64,000 nucleotides of DNA, from the NCBI GenBank assembly GCA_950097015.1, contig CATNEN010000007.1, positions 11,781,001 through 11,845,000 on the forward strand, in the 5' to 3' direction. The translations under genes and the position numbers were made by a program. Below the pieces are notes generated by a model, which was not told the origin of the DNA, did not search any database, and saw only the letters and a list, made by a program, of their open reading frames with translations. Below, in pieces: positions 33,291-44,350 of the stretch. The stretch is from Macrostomum hystrix (taxonomy: Eukaryota > Platyhelminthes > Macrostomidae). Positions within the stretch are counted from its first letter, which is position 1. Each line of letters starts with the position of its first letter.

Positions 33291-34981
33291 TCGCCGGGAT
33301 CACCACCTGCAGCACTCCGTACCGCGCCGCGCATGCAACCGACTGTGCGCTTCGCGGAGCCTCTGGAGCTCGAACAGTCGCAGCAGTCTCCGTCACTAAC
33401 CTTCCGGCTACCCAGGATCGGTCAGCTGCAGCCATCGACCGGCAGTAAAGATGCAGCCGCGGCATGCGCCATCTATGATAGGCACGGCTACTCGCCGCCT
33501 CGCTCGCCGTGAGTGTACTGCGAACCAATTCTGACTACTTGAAGTACGATTCTTGAATACATGTTTTTACATAGTAAGAGCTCGTAGTAAGCTTGGTTAT
33601 ATGAGCTCACGAAGTTCTCAGCGTTTCGGGGCTTGTGAACTAATAATAATAATAATAATAATAATTGCGGGAGGGCTGCGGGCAATGGCACATCGTTTAG
33701 TGACACTAGACCCGCAGCCAGCGAGGAGGCAATTCTGCCCATTTCACTGACTCCTGAGCACACACGCACACAGATACTTTTCGCAGGCACGCGCTCACAC
33801 AGGTGGGTACATCTGCCGACTTTCTCATCGTCAGGCAGTGTACACTTTACTGTGCCTTGGAGGTTGGCCCTCAAGGGCGTAAATTGCACGACAAGCCCCA
33901 AGCCTTCTCTCCGCGGCTGCGCTCGTAAATGTGGCCTCGCCGTGGAATCGAACTAATTAGGGACCGTGGTGCCAGAGGCAAAGGCGTTAACCGCTCTGCT
34001 ACCGACCCCCGTGAACCAACGTACCATTTCGTATCGATTAACGTACAATACTAAATTACATTAACTGAGGGCATTGGGCGAAACCGGAATGTCGCATTTT
34101 CATAGCAGTACATTCTGCCCGATTACAAAATCACCAGAGGAGACGCGGCGGCGAGCCAGTGGAAGTACCCGCTACCCAGCAAGTCTTTCAGGCTGTACAT
34201 AGGGCCGCCACATCGACAGGTGGAGCAGCCGACCACAAAGCTGCCTGCCAGCCGCACCTGCGGCGGTGACACTCAAAGGTGAGGCGCTCACATCAACCTT
34301 CATACCTTCTACTTTCTTGTACTTAACTCGCATGGGCGCTAGAATCTGAGGAGATCCGAAACTAGATTAGACGCTCACAAACTAACCCCAAAAAGCCTAA
34401 GCGGACTGCAGCTTCAGCGCAGCCGCACCGAGCCTACTATCGGTGGAGAGCATCATCAGCATCCGCAGACCCCCTACGTGCAGAGTCGAGCAGAGATCTT
34501 CCTTCGTCGCCGCGTTCCACCTCCACCGATGACAGCCAACTCGGTGAGGCCACAGCTGCGGCTACGTCGGGAGGCAACAGAAATGGCAAGTCGCAGTGAC
34601 GAAGAGACCGAGAGGCTGCGATGGACCATGAGCACGCAGAGGCATTGGCAGGTAGATCGCAAGGTGAGCTATTTGTAAAATGTGAAATTTTTTCCTTAGT
34701 TAAAATACACCGTTCAAGCAAAAGACATTTCGCAATGCTCGCATTTCAATAAACAGCTTCTTGCTCCTCCAACTGCAGGGCCAGCAACGGAACCAAGGTC
34801 CATTCTCCAGGGAATTCACAGTGCACGTGACAGCCCCTAGCAACTGGATGCGCATGAAGTGGGGCCGGAAGCAGCTGCACGAAGATCTGCGCACGGCGAC
34901 ACCCAGTGAGCAGCAGCGCAGCTACATGTACATAAAGCAGGCCTTCGGGCAGCAGCAGCCCCTGTCAGAGCATGAGTACTA
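33291..34981 (+). CDS. Unrecognised small basic protein, 4 exons
   Basis: Proposed exons: 33291 to 33444 or 33509 (ATG at 33333), about 34142-34281, 34396-34662ish (ending DRK at GTGAGC near 34663) and 34785-34981 (TAG). Encoded segments look protein-like: MQPTVRFAEPLELEQSQQSP; QWKYPLPSKSFRLYIGPPHR; AEIFLRRRVPPPPMTANSVR; and the C-terminus NWMRMKWGRKQLHEDL...SEHEY. Phases close from exon 2 onward. For exon 1 the outer donor (GTGAGT at 33510) is out of phase and an inner GTAAAG at 33445 fits, so this junction is unsure. The protein is basic, Gln/Arg-rich, with no signal peptide or membrane segment. I know no family for it. SINE-A lies in intron 1. Confidence 0.5.
33639..34012 (-). mobile_element. 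SINE-A, tRNA-derived, copy 1
   Basis: On the minus strand it begins GGTCGGTAGCAGAGCGGTTA (A-box-like TAGCAGAGCGG), has a B-box-like AGTTCGATTCC, a body of about 300 bp, and ends in (ATT)n at 33639-33667. The same body occurs at 38991-39329. This is the structure of a tRNA-headed SINE with a short-repeat tail. It lies inside intron 1 of the gene at 33291. Confidence 0.75.
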
Positions 34982-35135
34982 GACTGCATAACGACCGGGC
35001 TACAGTTTATGACCGAGGATCCTCGACATTCAGACGCGCGAGCTGCATAACTAATATTCGTATTTTATAACTAGAGCTTGGAAAATAAGCCTGAAATGAA
35101 CAGGCAAACAGTTTCCTGTACAGTCTCTCTATATG

Positions 35136-35141
35136 AATAAA
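35136..35141 (+). promoter_or_regulatory. Poly(A) signal AATAAA
   Basis: About 155 bp beyond the TAG at 34979-34981, consistent with the 3' end of the small plus-strand gene. Confidence 0.5.
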
Positions 35142-35515
35142 GCAAGAACGAAAAGTAAAAAAACTAAAGTAAAAACCTGCTTTGGATTCTTATAAAAATG
35201 GCTTTGGATTTTCATGGTTCACTGCAGTCGAATTGTCACTTCGCCTTTAAGCCTTGTTGACGATTCTCCGCTGTGGTGCTTGTGGTAGTACCGACACAGA
35301 GCAGTTAAGAAATAGAGACAAAAACAAAGGCATGAAATATAATATATTGAATAGGACATTTTAGCGAATTTATTTCAAGATCTCACACGAAAAAGCTGAT
35401 GCAGTAATCGGCCACTGCAAGGAAACAGGCTCGCACAAGATGGCCGCTGCGACCGGCAGATGAACGATTCCGAGCTGATCTCGCCATGCGAGCAAGTCTT
35501 TTAAGTGAAGGCTAA

Positions 35516-35975
35516 CAGGTGCGCACTGACACTCAGATACTACACACAATCACAGGTGCTACCGACACTCACAGGTGCGCACTCACACTCAGATACTACA
35601 CACAATCACAGGTGCTACCGACACTCACAGGTGCGCACTCACACTCAGATACTACACACAATCACAGGTGCTACCGACACTCACAGGTGCGCACTCACAC
35701 TCAGATACTACACACAATCACAGGTGCTACCGACACTCACAGGTGCGCACTCACACTCAGATACTACACACAATCACAGGTGCTACCGACACTCACAGGT
35801 GCGCACTCACACTCAGATACTACACACAATCACAGGTGCTACCGACACTCACAGGTGAGCACTCACACTCAGATACTACACACAATCACAGGTGCTACCG
35901 ACACTCACAGGTGCGCACTGACACTCAGATACTACACACAATCACAGGTGCTACCGACACTCACAGGTGCGCACT
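35516..35975. repeat. Minisatellite, 56-bp unit, about 8 copies
   Basis: The unit starts AGGTGCGCACTCACACTCAG and ends GCTACCGACACTCAC. Copies are nearly identical. The period is not divisible by three, so the three long overlapping ORFs are frame rotations of one repeat. Confidence 0.95.
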
Positions 35976-36335
35976 TACACTGACATGTGCTACTGACACT
36001 CACTTGATCGCGTTAAGCTCTTCCATTAAACTTAACTTGTAACAAGATAAGTTGTCTTCAATCATTGAGTCTTTAACTAACCCAAGACCAAGCGGAAGAA
36101 CCTCAAACAAAAAAGTGAAAAGTAAATATGTGCAGCAAAAAAATGTACCTATTAAAAAGGCTAGCCAAATGTCCAATATTGATAAAACATTTTAACTAAC
36201 TACGCATAGTTATTATTAGATGAGAAACACATAAAAAGAGACATGAGCCGTGATTTTAGGCAGATAAAGAAAACTTACTAAAAAGAGGCCGCACAATACC
36301 CTTAAGCATTTAAATGCATCAAACGCCATTAACAA

Positions 36336-36419
36336 ACACACACACACGCACACACTCACAAACACACGCACACGCACACGCACACACTCACAAACATACG
36401 CACACACACACACGCACAC
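36336..36419. repeat. CA/CACG-rich simple repeat
   Basis: A tract of mixed CACACA and CACGCA motifs. Confidence 0.9.
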
Positions 36420-37246
36420 TGATCAGGTGAGCCGCTCGGAACCGCTGCGACCCAGTCAAGGCCAATGGTGCATGAGAAAATTTACAAGCGCATTATGAGA
36501 AGATGCAATGAGAACAGGGTCACAAGTACAAGTACCAGGCTTCAAACTGGGCGACAATCGCGGGAGGAAGGGGCTGCGGCACCAGCGTCTGCTCGCGGTG
36601 AGAGACCGGGCCAACTTAAACTTATATAAAAAGTTGCTGCAGAAAGTTTACTGTTGTCAATGAAATAGCAGCCAGAGACTGTACAACTGCGCGAGGTCCG
36701 TGTCAACTGCAGTAAATACTCGTAGGTGGATTTCTTATAAAAAAATTCCATCTATATCTCCCCACACTACGTCCGAAATGCCTTGTCTGTGTTGTGTATA
36801 ATAAGACGCTACAAATAAGTAAAAACTACAGTGTAAAAGACGACTTGGAATCCCGAGATTTCTGAATGGCTCAATGTAAAATTAAACTGCAAGATGCGCC
36901 AGCCTACTTCCAGTAGGGCTAAAGTGCTAAAATGTGAAATGCTGTCTGCTGTCCTCTGCTGTCTATCAATTAAACGGTGCGCAAGAAAACGAAATCATTT
37001 AAGATTAGTAAACTGGATACATAAGCAGAATGGGGTCAGAAACGACCGGGCCGAAACAAAGAGAGATAATGTGCGAAATTGTACATTACTAAATTAAATA
37101 TTAAAGCAGCGAAATCGGAAGCAAAAAACTGCTCTAGAGAAATCAGATCGAAGAACGCGCGTATAGAACTGGGCGGGGAAAGGAGGCCCGCAGCCGTTTT
37201 GAGAGGCCTTTGAGAAAGCCTAAACACAGTCGATTTAGTTTCACCT

Positions 37247-40200
37247 TCAGTCGGAGTGCGTGTATCTGAAGGTGAGGTTAATGCGCGAGGCATTGGGGCT
37301 GTTGAAGGCCTGCTGGTCCTTGGGCACCGAGTGCAGCCAGTGCAGCTGCATGGAGCCCCGCATCACCAGCAGGGAGCCGTGGCGCAGCGGCAGCCGCAGG
37401 TGGCGGCCCCACTCGTTCAGCTGCCGGAATTTCGGCGGGTTTCGCTTCGTTTTCACTTCAAACTGGCGCTCGTAGCCCAGGGAGATAGACGCGATCAGCG
37501 GATGGGGCCCGAGGGTCTTCTCGTCATCCGCGTGCCACCCGATTGAGTCCCGACCGGATCTGCAGTAACAGGGTGAGCGATGCTGGCGAGCCTCATCCAT
37601 CTCACCTCATAGCTGGAAAGGCCCTCCAGAGCTGGGGAGGTCTCACTCATCTCATAGTTTGGGGATCTCACTCATCTCATAGTTTGGGGATCTCACTCAA
37701 CTCATAGTTTGGGGATCTCACTCATCTCATAGTTTGGGGATCTCACTTATCTCAGAGGTGGGGGATCTCACTCATCTCAGAGGTGGGGGATCTCACTCAT
37801 CTCATAGTTTGGGGATCTCACTCATCTCATAGTTTGGCGGATCTCACTTGTCTGATAGTTGGGGAGATCTCACTTGTCTGATAGTTGGGGAGATCTCACT
37901 TGTCTGATAGTTGGGGAGATCTCACTTGTCTGATAGTTGGGGAGATCTCACTTGTCTGATAGTTGGGGAGATCTCACTTGTCTGATAGTTGGGGAGATCT
38001 CACTTGTCTGATAGTTGGGGAGATCTAACTTGTCTGATAGCTGGGGAGATCTCACTTGTCTGATAGTTGGGGAGATCTCACTTGTCTGATAGTTGGGGAG
38101 ATCTCACTTGTCTGATAGTTGGGGAGATCTCACTTGTCTGATAGTTGGGGAGATCTCACTTGTCTGATAGTTTAGGAGATCTCACTTGTCTGATAGTTGG
38201 GGAGATCTCACTTGTCTGATAGTTGGGGAGATCTCACTTGTCTGATAGTTGGGGAGATCTCACTTGTCTGATAGTTGGGGAGATCTCACTTGTCTGATAG
38301 TTAGGGAGATCTCACTTGTCTGATAGTTGGGGAGATCTCACTTGTCTGATAGTTGGGGAGATCTCACTTGTCTGATAGTTGGGGAGATCTCACTTGTCTG
38401 ATAGTTGGGGAGATCTCACTTGTCTGATAGCTGGGGAGATCTCACTTGTCTGATAGTTGGGGAGATCTCACTTGTCTGATAGTTGGGGAGATCTCACTTG
38501 TCTGATAGTTGGGGAGATCTCACTTGTCTGATAGTTGGGGAGATCTCACTTGTCTGATAGTTGGGGAGATCTCACTTGTCTGATAGTTGGGGAGATCTCA
38601 CTTGTCTGATAGTTTGGGGAGATCTCACTTGTCTGATAGTTGGGGAGATCTCACTCATCTTATCGTTGGGGAGATCTCACTTGTCTGATAGTTGGGGAGA
38701 TCTCACTTGTCTGATAGTTGGGGAGATCTCACTTGTCTGATAGTTGGGGAGATCTCACTCATCTTATCGTTGGGGAGATCTCACTTAACTGATAGTTGGG
38801 GAGATCTCACTTATCTCAGAGGTGGGGGATCTCACTTATCTCATAGTTTGGGAGATCTCACTTATCTGATAGTTGGGGGATCTCACTTATCTCATAGTTT
38901 GGGAGATCTCACTTATATGATAGTTAAGGAGATCTCACTTATCTCAGAGGTGGGGAGATCTCACTCATCTTATCGTTGGGGAGATCATCTTGGGGAGGGC
39001 AATGAAACATCATTCGGTGACACTAGACCCGCAGCCATCGAGGAGGCAATTCTGCCCATTCCGCTGACTCCTGAGCACACACGCACACAGATACCGTACA
39101 CATGCACACACTTACACAGGTATGTGCATCTGCCCCGACTTTCTAATCGTCAGGCAGTGTACACTTTCATCGTTCCTTGGAGGTTGCCGCTCAAAGGCGT
39201 AAATTGCAAAAGCTCTCAAGCTTTCTCTCCGTGGTTGCGCCCAAAATTAATGTGGCCTCGCCACGGAATCAAGCTTAGGGACCTTGGTGCGAGAGGCGAC
39301 CACGTTAACCGCTCTGCCACCGACCCCCAAGCAACTCTGGTTACCTGTACAAATTGCAGAGTAGAGAATTGAAAGTTGCGTCCAGCTTATGGGCAATGCG
39401 ATCCTTTAGATCGGCCAGCCTGGGGTGCCAGACGTGATTGGCTTGCAGTTCAACTCCTGAGTAGGTGTAGGGAACGCCAAACCAGCAAGTGAGGCGGGGC
39501 TCCTTGTGGTACTCGCCGCGCACCATGGTGTCCCTCTGGCGCCACTCAAGCTCGTTGAGCAGCACTTGGAACAGGTTGTCAGCCTCGGACTGGGATAGAA
39601 AATATGGATAGTAGGACACACTGGAGTCCGGCTCGCGGTAGTGCTTGCTAAGCAGAAGGTTGCCTCCTTGCTGAAGGAATTCCTCGGGCAGGTCGGCAGC
39701 CGACTCGCTTTCAATGCTGCGGTCAAGACTGCGGTCATGGCTTCGGTCAAGGCTGCGATCGTGACCGCGATCGCGGCTGCGGTCATGTCCCCGATCGTTA
39801 ACACCCCCAACTGCTCCATTGTCCTGGCAAGCAACAGAAACGGGAGGCGGCATCGAGAAGTCAATGCCAACTAGCGGTGGAGATAAAACCGTCGGAGTGG
39901 ACGGAGCAGGTGGGTAGAAGCGCTGCTGCATGTAGGCCTGCTGCTGCTGTATAAAGTTCTGCTGCTGCTGAGGCAGCATTGTGGGCTGCGGCTGAAACTG
40001 TGGGCTGCTGAGGCGAAACGGCGGCACAAAGTCAGCTGCGCTTGGGTTTAATTGATATGGTTGTGGCTCGGCGCCAGGGTTGCCAGAGATCGATGCTTGA
40101 GGCGGAGGCGGAGGCGGGGGCGGAGGCGGAGGCGGAGGCGGAGGAGGCAGCTGTGGAGGTGGGGGCGGGGACAATGCTGTCGGCTGCTGCGTGGGCAGAG

Positions 40201-40675
40201 GCCCCTGAGGCAGCGGTATTTGAGATGGCAGCGTAGGTGACTGCGCACGCTCGCCCCGACTTGTATTGGGCATTTTGCGATCCGGAGAGTCACGCGAGTT
40301 TCCCTCTTGGCGGCGTCGGCGATGACGGTCGGAGTTGAGAACCGGGCTGCGGCGGCCCCCGCTGCTGCTACGACTACGACTGCGGCTGTGCCGGCGCTTG
40401 TGCTGTCGACCTGCAGGCAAGGCTGGCGCTGGAGAAGTGGTTGGAGAGTTCCGACGCCTGGGTGGCGGCGAGGCTGAATTAGACGACTCACGTCGATGGT
40501 GCCGCCTCCGCTCACTGGGGCTTCGATCGCGCTGGGCTTCCCGCCTCAGGCTCTTGGACTTTTTCTCCTTCTTCTTTGACTTGTCTTTCTTGCGTTTAAC
40601 GCTGCGACTGGTTGCTGCTTCGTCAGGCGAACTGTCCTGCAGCTGCTGCTGGGAATCGGTTTTGCGCTTGCCCAT
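37247..40675 (-). CDS. ALKBH3: ALKBH3-like Fe(II)/2OG dioxygenase with RS/Pro-rich N-terminus
   Basis: Two exons, 40675-39345 and 37559-37247 (donor GTAACC, acceptor TACTGCAG, phase 2), 547 residues. The C-terminal 210 residues match AlkB homologue 3: PRLTCWFGVPYTYSG, FNSLLCNLYR, then IGWHADDE with the metal ligands H-x-D, PHPLIASISLGYERQFEV, a second metal His in HWLHSVPK, and the 2OG-binding RINLTFR. ALKBH3 removes 1-methyladenine and 3-methylcytosine from nucleic acids; all catalytic residues are present. Residues 1-330 are unlike known ALKBH3: a Lys-rich stretch, SR dipeptides (HSRSRSRSSSGGRRSP), a run of about 16 prolines, Gln-rich sequence and HDRSLDRS repeats. This resembles RS domains of splicing factors. 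A TTCAG 3' splice site lies 19 nt upstream of the ATG. The intron holds a 26-bp minisatellite and a SINE. Confidence 0.85.
37640..38985. repeat. Minisatellite, 26-bp unit, about 45-50 copies
   Basis: Main unit GGGGAGATCTCACTTGTCTG followed by ATAGTT, largely homogeneous from 37840 to 38790. Flanking parts carry related 25-bp variants (CTCATAGTTTGGGGATCTCA). It fills most of the ALKBH3-like intron and directly abuts SINE-A copy 2. Confidence 0.95.
38991..39329 (-). mobile_element. SINE-A, tRNA-derived, copy 2
   Basis: Clearly homologous to 33640-34012 in the same orientation: GTGGCAGAGCGGTTAACGTG at the tRNA-like head, the shared CAGGCAGTGTACACTTT core (plus-strand reading) and the ACTAGACCCGCAGCCA end. 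It lies 15 bp from the 5' splice site of the ALKBH3-like intron and has no (ATT)n tail; the minisatellite begins where the tail would be. Confidence 0.75.
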
Positions 40676-41618
40676 GCGGCGGCTGCGGTGCCGGCTGAAG
40701 ATGGCAAAGAGTTTTGTGATTTTGCAAAGCTAACTGCACAAATTGATTTAAGCTGCCTAAGCTAGAAAACGTTTGTTTGAGTGCGGCTCAACACATCAAT
40801 TATATGCCACTCGGCTAGAAAACGCGAACTGGTAACCCTTATAGCCTAAAGTAAATAAGCACAGAATAGAACCGTTGAAGGTGCACACACCGAAAGACTT
40901 CTGGGCACCGAAACCCCAGAGTTTGTATTTGGAGTAAAAAGTAATCAGGATGCAAAGAATCAAAAAGCATATAAAAGCAGATCAAAAGCTATATTTGGTG
41001 CAGAAAGTCATTTGGCGCTTAAATTACAAGCAGCTAATTATATTTTTCGGGAAATCTCTGGTCCTATCAGGTCTGAAAAAACACGCAAGCAAATAAACAG
41101 CATCAGAGCTTACGGACAAAGCGAGCATTAGAAAGCAGTGGTCAGAGATGGCACCTTTAGTTACTTACTTGACACTGACTTTGTTTAATCAGGCTTTCTA
41201 AAATTGATTTTGATCGTCCATTCGTGACATGACTCTGGGGAAAGTAGATCGGCAACCTGTCAGCTACAGCCTGGCCTTTTACTTGGGTTTGGGGCTTTTT
41301 ATTTATACAATATTCCTGATATCTCAGATATTTAATTTTATCTAGATAAATAGCCAGTAGATTACATCAGTATGAACTTATGTTTTTCATATTTCGTTCC
41401 AACTTTAAATTTGTCATAACAGGATATTGTTAAAATTTATTATAACAAAGACAAATAACTTATACGAATTTTAAACGCAGGCAGTGTGTAGATTTTAGAT
41501 TCACCGAATTGACCGCAAAAGGCAGACTAACTTTGGAGTAGCAGAAAATGCACAGTCTGCTGTGAAGCAGGCACACGGAATAAAATGTTCGCCCAGCCGT
41601 GCTTAGCCAACTGAAGAC
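40676..41618. other. Intergenic, no gene recognised
   Basis: AT-richer sequence between the ALKBH3-like start and the CLCC1-like stop. It probably holds the 5' UTR and promoter of the former. I see no further coding signal. Confidence 0.5.
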
Positions 41619-42890
41619 TCACTCATGGATTCGTAGGTTACTCTCCGAACGCGAGACGCGCATCCGCACAGGCGTCACATTTGCCGTCAAGCAAGTCAAC
41701 CGGCCGGCTGCGGAGCTGCCGTCTCCACGCTCATTGAGATAGTGAGGTCGGGGCAGCGAGCTCCTGGCGATGGAGGCAGATCGATGCAGCGTCGGATTCC
41801 TCGGCGGCGGATGCTGCTGTGGCGGAGCTGCGTTGGCGATCTGGCGCAGGTGGCGGTTCTCTTCTTCCAGAGCTGCCAAGCGTCTGCCATCCTCGGCACC
41901 GTCTGGCCCGATGTGCAGGACACCAAACAACAAGCGAAAGCCGTAGCGCGAACGCAGCAGGCACCAGATCATAGGCCCGCTGAGGACAAGCACAGTGATG
42001 AAAATGGAGTGCCAGACTGGGAGGCCCTCAATAAGGTGCCGATAGCCCAGGTTAAACGCTTTCAGGAGATCCACCAAACGTTTCATTAGGATGCTTCCGA
42101 GCAGATCGCTGGCCGCTTCTAATGGATTGACATCCCAGAAGGGGTCGACAGCCAGAGCTTCAAGCTGTTTCAAGCAGTCGTCCTTGGGTGGCGCTACGCG
42201 AACGGCGCTCGTCACCCAGAGGTGGACAGACTCCAGGAAGCCAAGTGGCTGACTTCTGGACCGGCATTCGAGTCTAGTCACCGCATGTTGCCGCCCAGCC
42301 AACGCCAGTCGGTAAAGTCTGACATAGTTCATCCCCCAGCTAGTGAGAAAGACTACTAGCAGGGACTGCCATAGTCTCAACCGGCTAAGACACAGCCAGG
42401 AAATCAACAGTATCATCGCAACCACAATGAAGGCCTGCACCGGCCACTGTGTGTCAAACAGCTGCCACCAGCGGAAGCCAGAGCTGCTGCTCCAATCAGC
42501 TGCGGGTTTTAACTTGGAAAATAGAGCCAGAAGCAGTTCATTCGCGTCCTGCAAATCTTCTACTTCCGGCTCCCGCTGCTCATTGGCGGCTGACTGCAGA
42601 CGGTGTAGTTGCGCACCGTTAACTGTCCAGCCACTGCCAATGTCGAGTTTTACCTGGGCATCATCAGGCAAGCCGCGCAACTCAGCATTACGGGCCAGCA
42701 CTCTGTTGAGACTGCGGACCAGAATCAGGTAGTAGGTGCGGTACGCAGTAGGTTTTGCCCCCTCTGAGGTTGAGGTCAGCTGCGGAGAAGACTCGGGCAC
42801 TGACTCTAGTTTATTTAGTCCGTAGGGGTCGTACAGGCTGTCAGATGCTGCCAGCTGAAGCATTGGGAAAAGCAGCAGAAACGCTGTCAT
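41619..42890 (-). CDS. CLCC1: Chloride channel CLIC-like 1 (CLCC1/MCLC) family
   Basis: 423 codons from ATG at 42890 in one exon; a TTTCCAG 3' splice site ends 2 nt before the ATG. A signal peptide (MTAFLLLFPMLQLAASD) is followed by an acidic luminal segment and membrane segments AFIVVAMILLISWLCLSRL, LLVVFLTSWGMNYVRLYRLA and IFITVLVLSGPMIWCLL. Between the last two lies the family-typical block DCLKQLEALAVDPFWDVNP with a following helix up to YRHLIEGLPVWHS, which resembles the conserved CLCC1 luminal region. The tail is basic and Ser-rich with a short coiled coil (LAALEEENRHLRQIANA). CLCC1 is an ER anion channel. Human CLCC1 is about 550 residues, so the tail is shorter here, or spliced on: a GTGAGT donor overlaps the stop. 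Confidence 0.75.
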   Translation of the reverse strand: MTAFLLLFPMLQLAASDSLYDPYGLNKLESVPESSPQLTSTSEGAKPTAYRTYYLILVRSLNRVLARNAELRGLPDDAQVKLDIGSGWTVNGAQLHRLQSAANEQREPEVEDLQDANELLLALFSKLKPAADWSSSSGFRWWQLFDTQWPVQAFIVVAMILLISWLCLSRLRLWQSLLVVFLTSWGMNYVRLYRLALAGRQHAVTRLECRSRSQPLGFLESVHLWVTSAVRVAPPKDDCLKQLEALAVDPFWDVNPLEAASDLLGSILMKRLVDLLKAFNLGYRHLIEGLPVWHSIFITVLVLSGPMIWCLLRSRYGFRLLFGVLHIGPDGAEDGRRLAALEEENRHLRQIANAAPPQQHPPPRNPTLHRSASIARSSLPRPHYLNERGDGSSAAGRLTCLTANVTPVRMRVSRSESNLRIHE

Positions 42891-44350
42891 AGCTGGAAAT
42901 ACAATCAAACGATCGCAAATAAGATGTGATAATATCTTAGCTGTACAGGTTTAGAATGTCTCGGAAAAGGACTCTAGACGATGAATATCTCAAGCATTGC
43001 AGATGATCGATTTAAAGACAAAATGAGTGGGATGCAATGGATAAATTAAGGTGAGGTAGGTTGGTGATAGGTAAGGTAGGCTACGAAAACTAGAAAGCAA
43101 ATATAATCTCGATGAAATTTTTATAGAGCAAAATAGAAACAGACAAAAACTTATAATGCCAGATAGACGGATTATGCTTACTCAGTGCTGCTTTATGATG
43201 CTTTTACATTTCACGGAACTAATTTGCGCGACGGGGCAAACAATGAAACACCGGATTAAATTGTTCTAGCTCGTATTGTGTTACGTGGAAGTAGGCGAAT
43301 GTTCAATATTTTGTGCATCGTTTCAGCAAGCTGCGTATGCTGGCGTGGCAAGGGTGGCGGGATAAAAGAAACAAGAGACACCTTTGTGTCGGCATTGTGC
43401 GCCGGTAAATAAGCAAGGAAAAATTTACTCATGTGATACGCTACTGCTTTATTGAAAACCTGCATTGTTGTGAAGGAACTCATTGAAGCATTCGATTTCC
43501 ATTCAAAGCGGAGGAAATTACGAGCACAAAGATAAAACAAATTAGGCAGGTGCTAATCTACATTGGAACATAAAACGGTCTTAGTTTTGTAATTTAGTTT
43601 AATGTAAAAGCTGAAGTAACGTATAGTAATATTGCGTTTCACGTCAACACAACAAGCAAATAAAGACAGCATTCTACATAGACTAAATTAAGTTTTTAAC
43701 CTAACACTCTCTGATTAGAGATCCCTAAACCTGAATTTTAACTATATGTCAAGCATTTGTACTACTATGCCCTAAAAATTGCTTAATCCCCAGGCAAAGT
43801 TAAAATTACTTAGAAAATAATTCAAGGAGAAAGAAGGTAGAAATCAGCATCAAATGCGGTGGAAATTACAAAAGTACTTTCGGACTGCTGTAGCGTACTT
43901 TGTAACCCTGACAAAGACTACTAACAAAGAGAGAAATACAGCTCCGAATATAAACAAATTTTTATAACAAAGGCACAGTGGGGGAAACCAAATAGTGGCA
44001 AAACAGTAGAGAAAAAAAGAATCACACTGATTTAAAAGTATTGTCCGTTTAAAAAATAGAGAATAAAGACGAACTTACTTTTATAATAAAAAACAATAAA
44101 AGAAGAGTTTAGGGGCCTATTTTCAGAAATCGACGAAAATGAATGCACGCTTAAATTGACCACTTGCAACATGTCAGTCGATGCTTTCTGAAGTGCAATG
44201 CGCGAGCAAATATTCGACTACACGTACCGCACCAGTATTTCCTGCAATCGCTGCTAAGATCCTTAATGCCCAACGAAGAAGTCTCTTGTGGACATAACAA
44301 CTTTCTGTGGACTCGCTGATGTGCATTTAGCCTTGCACGACTAGAGAACT
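42891..44350. other. Intergenic, no gene recognised
   Basis: AT-rich sequence upstream of the CLCC1-like gene and downstream of the zinc-finger gene. One short minus-strand ORF (43256-43540) has no domain. Confidence 0.5.

Larger units (their letters stand above)
34982..37246. other. Intergenic between convergent genes
   Basis: Holds the 56-bp array, a CA-rich tract and unique sequence. No further gene recognised. Confidence 0.55.

Noticed and set aside
35505-36042. Three long overlapping plus-strand ORFs
   Set aside because: They are frame rotations of one 56-bp minisatellite.
38692-39372. 226-codon plus-strand ORF
   Set aside because: Made of the 26-bp minisatellite plus SINE-A, antisense to the ALKBH3-like gene.
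40042-40240. Plus-strand ORFs rich in Glu/Ala or Arg
   Set aside because: Shadows of the polyproline-coding GC-rich tract of the ALKBH3-like exon.
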